A DNA stretch of 64,000 nt, from positions 1,466,501-1,530,500 of the forward strand of contig WPIO01000015.1 of assembly GCA_009760855.2 (NCBI GenBank). The letters are read 5' to 3'. The notes beneath the pieces are model-generated. The model searched no databases, was not told where the DNA came from, and saw only the letters and a program-made list of their open reading frames with translations. Position 1 is the stretch's first letter. Every line of letters begins with the position of its first letter. Positions 57,028 through 64,000 of the stretch are shown here, in pieces. The stretch is from Cristatella mucedo (lineage: Eukaryota > Bryozoa > Phylactolaemata > Cristatellidae). The translations under genes and the position numbers were made by a program.

Positions 57028-57530
57028 AAAGAATTGTGGAAGCGAGTTCCACAGTCTAGGACCTGCAGAGCTAAAGCTTTTGTCACCAACTGTCTTTAAG
57101 CGGAGGAATGGAACAGCTAATTTACTGTTCACACATGACCTGAGGGCACGAAGAGGCTGAAACTGGTGCAGCAGTTCAGCTAGGTACGAAGGAGCCAAGC
57201 CGTGGCGGGCCTTGTGGGTCAGCGTATGAACTTTGCTCTGTATCCGTTGCTCAACCGGCATCCATCCTAGCTCTTTTAGCAAAGGAAACACGTGCTCAAA
57301 TCTCTGGGACTTGAAGACTAGCCTTGCAGCCATATTCATAGTCAGCTGCAGTGGCCTAGTTGCTTTCTTTGGTAGCCCAGCCAAAAAGGAGTCGCAATAA
57401 TCAAGCCGAAACAGAACTAAGGAGCTAGTTAAATTTTTTGCAAGCCACTGTGGAAGACAGCTCCTAATCTTGGATAGGGATTGGACGTGATGGCTGTAGA
57501 AGCAGTCTTCGGAATGAAGCTTTAAAAATT
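57028..57530 (-). mobile_element. LINE-B 3' part in hAT-like element
   Basis: Minus-strand text NMAARLVFKSQRFEHVFPLL, HKARHGLAPSYLAELLHQF and [13 protein letters not shown]. Its 3' UTR and (ACATT)n tail are absent. Confidence 0.88.
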
Positions 57531-57849
57531 GAGGTAGCTGTCGAAAAAGATACCACAACTGACAAGTTTTCGAGGCAAGAGCCGTCTCATTGCCGCTTTC
57601 TGCTTTAAGTTGAGAGCAAACCATTATTGTGTTTGATTTTGCTTCTCGCGTTTCGCATTATGAATTTAGAACTGCGACTTTGCTTTGTGCACGGCTAGCT
57701 GCGGCAGCCCAAAGCCGTGACAGATTTGCGTCAGAAAATGTTAAAGCAGAGGTCGGCAAAATCCGGCTTTTATGCCAGATAGGACCTAGCTAGAACTCCA
57801 GTCCGGCCTAAAGCCACCCTAGTTATTTATAGTTGGTTCCGGCCTAAAT

Positions 57850-57965
57850 AATAATTATAATAATGATGATACATTTGATATAGCACTCATTTGATACAGC
57901 ACCTCAACCTCTTTCTAGGCACTTTACATTTGCTGCATAATAAGCACGATCGAATGGTTAGTAAT
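57850..57965 (-). mobile_element. LINE-A 3' tail
   Basis: Antisense (AAT)n and stem-loop region, with a small internal duplication (TTTGATATAGCACTCA). Confidence 0.75.
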
Positions 57966-58704
57966 TGAATTGTCAGGGTTTGGTTCCCCTTCATTACTGC
58001 TGGTTGCAGTTCAAACTGTTTCCCATGTTTATTTTTAGAACTGATGCCAGGTGCTTGTATGAACAGAAACGGATGGCCGGGTTAGGGTGATGCATGTCTA
58101 CCTCTCTAATTGCCGTGCGTGTCCGTGCGTCAGTTGTGGTTTTTTGTTTGTTTGTTCGCCTGGCCACGCCCACCACGTCGGGCCGGTGGAGCGGGCGCGG
58201 TTTCTTTTGGCCTAGCGTGCCTTCTTGACCTCCTGAAATGGCCGAGTAGTCCTAAGCCTTTCCCGACCTCTGCTCTAGCGATTGAACGACTCAATAGACT
58301 GCTTTGCTGGTTTCTTTACAGGGCTTAGGGCCTCGGTCTTAATTGACCAACTATGTGTTCGGGCCATATTTCGGTGTACTGACTTAATGAACAGGTAAGT
58401 TTTTATTTTCAACTAAGCAATGAGTGGCAACAATTTCTCCAGATGTACTTTGCGACCACCGACCAGTCAGTACTCGTTTCCCGATACTTCCAGAGGCAGG
58501 TAAAGAATAACGTATTCGCATGAACTTGATCGCACGCGAGATCAGTTCTAGCTGCTCCCGGCAATCCTGACTGGCTGATTGCATGTGTGGCCTTTAGATT
58601 GCTTCATCTTGGACAGTATAGATATAGTATGGGAAACATTCGATGTGCCCGTAAGGATTGAAGTGATTAGGTATGTTCTGCAAGGCTTCTACACAAGAAG
58701 AAAA

Positions 58705-58815
58705 AATCGTAATAATAGTAATACATTTGATATAGCGCTCTCAGGGAACTCAATCACTTTCTAGTCACTTTACATTTGCTGCAAATGAAGCACAATCGAA
58801 TGGTTAGTAATGTTA
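58705..58815 (-). mobile_element. LINE-A 3' tail
   Basis: Antisense: TAATAGTAATACATTTGATA, stem-loop region, GAATGGTTAGTAATG. Confidence 0.78.
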
Positions 58816-59169
58816 ATAACTCCCGCTACTGTGCTTCGTTATTATTAGCTAGCATTCATCCGTACAAGTGTCAAGTCTGCATAGGGTTTTTAGAATGTGT
58901 AGAGCGTAGTTGTGATGAGAGGCTTGGCGGCGAAATTCTAGTGTCTGGCCATGAAGTTCACCCGGTTGGGCTGGGCAATTGATAATGATTGACACTTCTT
59001 TCGACATGGCTGCGGTCAGGCAAATGAGGCAGAAGCTGGGAGGAGGGGATGGGGTTTTGTGGCTTGGGGCAGAAGGCTGCGGCTGGCGGTAAAGCCTAAC
59101 AGCTTGCACTAGCTTGCACTAACTAATGTAAATTTGGAGATACATTGGTCCACACACGGTTGGCACCCT

Positions 59170-59345
59170 TTAATAATAATAATACATTTGTATAGCACCC
59201 TCAGAGAACTGAATCTCTTTTAAGCACTTTACAGATGCTGAATAGAAAGTACTACTAAATGATTGGTGGTACCAACCGCAAGCAGCAGGCACAGTGAAAG
59301 CGGGTACATGCACACGAAGAACGAATCGCAAAGACCCACCGAATG
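59170..59345 (-). mobile_element. LINE-A 3' tail
   Basis: Antisense (AAT)n, stem-loop region, ATCGCAAAGACCCACC. Confidence 0.78.
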
Positions 59346-59349
59346 GTAC

Positions 59350-59610
59350 AATAAAGTAGTCTGGATCCAAAGAATTGCCATAATCTATTATAATTGACCG
59401 GAAAACGGCGGCAAGAAGCTCAAATTTTGAATGAATATCGTAGTAAATTTTTGTTTTAATGCAGCAACCAAATTTCATGTTATTGCGCTAGCGTTCTCAT
59501 GCAAATGGGCTCCAAAGACGCTACCACGATCCGCTGAAATGTACTGCAAATCCAAAGGAAATTGGCTCCGAGTTGTTCCGATTCTGATTGCACATTAAAC
59601 TACACTACAG
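59350..59610. repeat. Isolated satellite units like the 25-27 kb array
   Basis: AATTGCCATAATC, AAGCTCAAATTTTG, GAAATTGGCTCCGAG and CTGATTGCACATTAAACTAC match blocks of the 175-bp repeat. Confidence 0.6.
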
Positions 59611-59611
59611 C

Positions 59612-59740
59612 CGCCCTGGTTTGGCCCATGGGTGAAGGTGCTCGCCTTTAACGACCGAGTTCAAGGTGAATACTAGTGATGACCGAGGTCGTGGGTTCGA
59701 GCCCTGCGGCATATGTGAGTCACTTGGAAGAAAGGAATAA
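59612..59740 (+). mobile_element. SINE-B copy
   Basis: CCTGGTTTGGCCCATGGGTG head, GAGGTCGTGGGTTCGAGCCC B box, GGCATATGTGAGTCACTTGG then decayed tail. Confidence 0.82.
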
Positions 59741-59968
59741 TTTAATCGAGGAAGAAGATACAGCCGATCCATATTCCAATTTCATAGATGTGGCTGACGT
59801 GAGAAAGTCACACTTCACCAGCCACAAAGACCTCAACGAGCTGATCGGAAACCTTTTTGTTACCAAGCATTATGCTCACGGTTCGGCATTTGCGCTCAAA
59901 CGGAGGAATATTTAGATGAAAATGTGAAAGTTGCAGATCAGAGAAAGTTCTTTGCAGTCGTTCTCAGC

Positions 59969-61112
59969 TTTAATAATAATAATAATAATAATAATATTGC
60001 ACTTGATAAAGCGCCCTCAGAGAACTTAATCTCTTTCTAGGCGCTTTACATTTGCTGCAAAGTGATACGCAATAGAATAGTAAGTAAAATCATGCTTGAA
60101 AAACAAACAAAATGAATAACATGGTTAGGGGTTACATGCACTGGGTCAGCATGCAAATGTGGTTAGTGGCAGCATGAACAGTGTCAGCACGCATAAGCAC
60201 ATCGAGGACGAATCACAAGGACCCACTAAATGCTGTCCTAAATAGGTATGTTTTTAAGTTTCTTTTAAATGTGGTCAGGTCAGGGGATGTTCTGATGCAG
60301 GTCGGGAGGGAGTTCCAGGCTGTGGGAGCATACGAGCTAAATGCACGGTCTCCAAAGGATTTAAGGTTTGTACGAGGTATTTCTAGACTGTTGGATTCCG
60401 AAAAGCGAGTGGTACGATGCTTTGCCTGATGGGGTAGTATATCTGAAAGATAGGCTGGAGCCATAGAATGAAGAGACCTAAAAGTGAGCGACAAAACCTT
60501 GAAGTCAATCCGTTGCTTGACTGGTAACCAGTGCAGGTCGGCGAGAAGTGGAGTAATGTGGCAACTGCGACGCTCACGACAGACAAGCCTAGCTGCAGAG
60601 TTTTGCACCAGCTGCAATCGCCTGATCGCACATGCTGGTAGGCCAGTAAGTAGTGAGTTGCAGAAGTCGAGACGAGATGTCACGAATGCAAGGACCAACT
60701 TGGACGTGGTATCCTTATCTAAACAAGCCCTAATTTTAGCAATGTTATGAAGCTGAAAATAGGCTGATTTGACTGTGGAGCTGATGTGGTCGTCTAACGA
60801 GAGGTCGCTTTGGAATATGACACCTAGATTTCGAGCTGATTCAACTGGAGATATGCTGGCAGAGCCAATTTTGAAAGTCAGCCTTTCCAATTTCTGAATA
60901 ACACTAGGTTTGCCCATAACTAGTAAGTTAGTTTTATCATCGTTTAGTTTTAGAAAATTTGCTGCCATCCATGATCGGATGTCATCAATGCATGCAGCAA
61001 GTGAGTTTAGAGAATTTGAGGTGCTCGAAGGCTGGGAGGGATCAAAGCAAAGGTACAACTGAGTGTCATCCGCATAGAAGTGAAAGCCTAGATTGTGCTT
61101 GGCAATCACATC
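59969..61112 (-). mobile_element. LINE-A, best coding copy, 5' truncated
   Basis: Open on the minus strand from the truncation point to a stop at 60213: [12 protein letters not shown] (catalytic YADD), LLVMGKPS, LGVIFQSDLSLDDHI, LDFCNSLLTGLPACAIRRLQ, HITPLLADLHWLPVKQ, then 3' UTR, intact stem-loop and (AAT)n. TCAGCTTT occurs at both edges (59963-59970 and 61109-61116), a likely target duplication. Few disabling changes, so recent. Confidence 0.92.
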
Positions 61113-61574
61113 AGCTTTCTGGGAAATCAAAAGGCTTAAAACTATGAGCAGCTGGTTCAGGTTCTCATTCAGATCTACATCAAATTGGGATGCACATCTT
61201 TCCTCACAGTCCATATCCTTCATTATCATTTTGACATATCCTTCATTATAATTTTGACATGTATAAGGAAAATGGGAACTTACTCGGAATACAAGGCGAG
61301 CATTTTCTCATGATTTGCAAGTCTTTTAACATCGTTACTAAGGGCAGCATAATGAAAACATGATTGGAGACTACGTTTGGCAGCTTATTTGAGAAAGAGA
61401 AATATAAAACAGCCACTAATATAGAAAATCTACTCCTTTCTAAACCATTTTAAGTGGTAATTGTTGTATAAAATTCGAGTTTGTTACTGTTAATTTGGTT
61501 GTAGGACATTTCTCCCTGGACGTTTCCCCCCCCACATCCCCCTGGTGAACCCTAGGACATATTCCCCCGGACAA

Positions 61575-61835
61575 CTACTACTCTCCTACTGCCGACTATG
61601 GCACATCCTTTTCAGTGGTCCTGAGCTGCTACTTCTATGCTGCTCACTACCTCAACTGCTCTCCTGACTCTGCTATGCTTCCCACTTTCTCTTTGTTGCG
61701 TGAGACGAAGTCTGTTGGCTACCGAATGCGTACCGAAAGCCACTTAGGCTGTGAGTTCGTTATACGAAACTCCTGCGTAACACCCACATGGTCTTTATGA
61801 CTTTGTGGAGTTACAGACGGGGATACATTACATTT
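61575..61835 (+). mobile_element. LINE-B 3' end
   Basis: ACTACTACTCTCCTACTGCC through GAGACGAAGTCTGTTGGCTA to (ATTACA) tail. It splits the GGACATTT-rich block around 61503-61860. Confidence 0.88.
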
Positions 61836-61889
61836 CGCCCGGGGTAGAACATTTCCGCCAATGTTGATGAATGTATAATTAAGAATACG

Positions 61890-61914
61890 GATACACACAC
61901 ACACACACACATGC

Positions 61915-61990
<76 letters not shown>
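61890..61990. repeat. (CA)n microsatellite
   Basis: About 48 CA units with one ATGCACACG interruption; produces Cys/Val repeats on the minus strand that are not real protein. Confidence 0.97.
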
Positions 61991-61992
<2 letters not shown>

Positions 61993-62379
61993 TTATATAT
62001 ATATAAGCATGATTAAATGAAGTTCATGCTCTATCAAAATAGGATCAGCTCAGTATAATTAGAGGAATGGGTGGATTGGAAGAATGGTTTCTAATAGCGC
62101 GAGCGGCGGCTGTATTTGCGGCGGCTTCACTATCGGTGAGCTATACCCAGTTTGGTTCCGCGGAAGTCAGGTCCCACTCGACGCTGCCAGGCACGTGTTC
62201 GTACTCGCCCACGCGGGCGCTCGCTACGGCGTGTCGCTCGTTCCTGAAAATGAGTGCTAAGCCTCAGAGGTATACTGAGTATAACTCGACCTCAAGAGAT
62301 CTAGTTATGCCCTAATAAGCACTAGTTAAAGCACGGTATACGAGCAAGGATGGATTTAGGTGGCGGAGGCGCAGCCTGC

Positions 62380-62438
62380 CCTAAACCCTAAACCCTAAAC
62401 CCCAAACCCTTAACACTAAACCCTAAAACCCTAAACCA
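62380..62438 (+). repeat. Telomere-like (CCCTAAA)n tract
   Basis: About eight imperfect units of CCCTAAA. This is the plant/algal-type telomere unit (TTTAGGG); animals usually have TTAGGG. Too short to be a chromosome end. Confidence 0.85.
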
Positions 62439-62519
62439 TATACCGAGGGGAAATGCCCTACCCCAGGGAAGAAATGTCCGGGGGGGGGGGACGTCTAGGG
62501 GGAATATTCATATCCCGTT

Positions 62520-63235
62520 AATTTGATTCACTTGCTGTTCTTTCTGACTAAAAGTGAACCTCAAGATGCAAAATTTTTTATTTTCTAATCGGAAATGGGT
62601 TAACTTCAAGTTAATCCCTGTCTTGGTCACAACAGCTAAGTGTGTAGGTAATGTTGGCCATTTCTCTACTTCTGAGACATAGGCATTTAGGATGTACTAC
62701 TTGCAATCCAGGTATAAAAAGTGTGTTACATAAAACTATCGAAAGAGAGGGGAAGTAAGTTCTAATATTCGGGGGATGACCAGTTAACCTCAAAAAAAGA
62801 AACCTGGTCAAAAAAGTTTGAGCTTACAGTAAAGTTAATTTTCACGTTATGGCAAAGATCCTTCTAGCGATATAGTTTGAGGTGTTCAGCCCTAATTTAG
62901 GTTCAGACAATATCATTACTAATATTGCATGATTTTCACGATAATTTTCAACTGCTAAAGGTAGAAGGTTTCTTGAAAAAATTTCGGAAATTTTGTGGAA
63001 ACGTGTAGCTCTAACTTGGAAAAAGCTTACTAAATGCTACTCTAGTGCTTTAATGTGAGTAACTGATTAAAGCTCACTCAACTTGTGTGCGATATCGAAT
63101 CTGTTCGATTTATGGATAAATAGTCTATTAAAAAGGAAAATGAAGTATTCAAAACTAGGTTTAGGCTTGCTTGAGAATAAAAGTATTCAAAACTATTTAG
63201 CTTGACTATTTTGGATGCACATATCAATTTACGCT
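62520..63235. other. Unassigned AT-rich DNA
   Basis: No feature recognised. Confidence 0.45.
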
Positions 63236-63244
63236 TAATGGGGC

Positions 63245-63420
63245 CCTGGTTCTTAGCCCAGGGGTAAGGTGCTCGCTTTTCACGACCTGGATTGCAGGTT
63301 CAAGTCCTGCAGTAGTCGATCCATTATTGACCAATGCAAGCAGTGGTGATAGTCTTCGTGAAGGCTCTTCTGTCGCTAACTAAATGTAGCTTTTAAATCA
63401 GCTTGCCTTTTTTAATTTCA
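63245..63420 (+). mobile_element. SINE with SINE-B-like head and SINE-A body
   Basis: CCTGGTTCTTAGCCCAGGGG head as in SINE-B, GGTTCAAGTCCTGCAG B box, then CAATGCAAGCAGTGGTGATAG and TCTTCTGTCGCTAACTAAA as in SINE-A. Confidence 0.75.
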
Positions 63421-63484
63421 ACTAAGAGTACACGTTGTAAATATGCATATGCAAATCGGCAAGCTATATTTCCTGAAATTTTGT

Positions 63485-63915
63485 ATGAACTGCTGCATCA
63501 GTTTCAGCCTGTTCGCGCCTTAAGGTCCTGTGTGGACAATAAATTAGCTGTCCCATTCCTCCGCTTGAAGACCGTTGGCGGCAGAAGCTTTAGCTCTGCA
63601 GGTCCTAGACTGTGGAACTTGCTTCCACAATTCTTAAGCAACGACAACTACTCTCCAACTGCCGACTATGGCTCATCCTTTTCATCGGTTCTGAGCTGCT
63701 ACTTCTATGCTACTCACTACCTCAACTGCTCTCCTGACTCTGCTATGCTTTCCACTTTCTCTTTGTTGCGTGAGACGAAGTCTGTTGGCTACCGAATGCG
63801 TACCGAAAGCCGCTTAAGCTGAGTTCACTTTACAAAACTCTCCTGCGTAACACCGACATTGTCTTAATGGCTTTGTGGAGTTACAGACGAAGATAAATTA
63901 CATTTACATTACATG
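63485..63915 (+). mobile_element. LINE-B 3' end, young
   Basis: Starts at GAACTGCTGCATCAG, open to a stop at 63822, (TTACA) tail. Nearly identical to 13480-13850 over about 340 bp. Confidence 0.92.
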
Positions 63916-64000
63916 TGATACGAATCATAACTGTATTATCGTAGTACCTTAAATGCCCCAAAGGCTATAACTTTAGCTTGTCTTAAGCGACTTGTGTTTA

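Larger units (their letters stand above)
56936..58272. mobile_element. hAT-like element with internal LINE-B
   Basis: Begins CAGAGGTCGGCAAA (56936) and ends TTTCCCGACCTCTG (58272), an inverted end of hAT type. Flanks CTCGAGTG and CTCTAGCG match at six of eight positions, as an aged 8-bp target duplication. Its first 90 bp recur at 57747-57848, so one copy may be nested in another. LINE-B (57028-57530) and a LINE-A tail (57850-57965) lie inside. No transposase frame. Confidence 0.55.

Noticed and set aside
60213-61229. 338-codon frame as a host gene
   Set aside because: LINE-A with YADD motif; the first 39 residues are flanking sequence upstream of the truncation point.
61719-61988. Cys/Val repeat protein
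   Set aside because: Translation of a (CA)n microsatellite.

Overview
The window is animal nuclear DNA, most likely from a non-vertebrate metazoan; I cannot name the species. It has spliced genes with GT-AG introns, a selenoprotein with a SECIS-like hairpin, a NEK11-type kinase, a tRNA gene and many interspersed LINE and SINE copies. Most of the sequence is intron or repeat. The host genes only appear when short exons are joined by phase.

Left third (about 2.3 to 24.3 kb, minus strand): a complete 17-exon mitochondrial-type thioredoxin reductase gene. Every exon junction keeps the reading frame. The joined product is 523 residues and carries a presequence, the FAD site, the CxxxxC redox pair, the NADPH site and a C-terminal Gly-Cys-Sec-Gly. 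A SECIS candidate lies 181 nt after the Sec codon. One exon is only 20 nt. A tRNA-Ala(AGC) gene lies 184 bp upstream in divergent orientation. About 25 to 27.5 kb is a decayed satellite with a period near 175 bp.

Middle (27.5 to 37.5 kb): mostly repeats and unassigned DNA, plus one small minus-strand gene for a 74-residue single-pass membrane protein (33095-33319).

Right of centre (37.7 to 50.0 kb, plus strand): a 14-exon gene for a NEK11-like serine/threonine kinase of 710 residues, with the kinase domain in exons 1-6 and the family's conserved C-terminal block in exons 12-14.

Right end (50 to 64 kb): no host gene recognised. It is a pile of nested transposons: a Tc1-like element split by one LINE that is itself split by a second LINE, a hAT-like inverted-repeat element, SINE clusters, microsatellites and a short telomere-like tract.

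Two LINE families dominate. LINE-A ends in a conserved stem-loop followed by (ATT)n. LINE-B ends in (ACATT)n. Two tRNA-headed SINE families are present; SINE-B carries the same 3' stem-loop as LINE-A, which suggests it borrows the LINE-A machinery. A foldback element with arms near 450 bp occurs in four copies or part copies. Names LINE-A/B and SINE-A/B are mine, for this window only.
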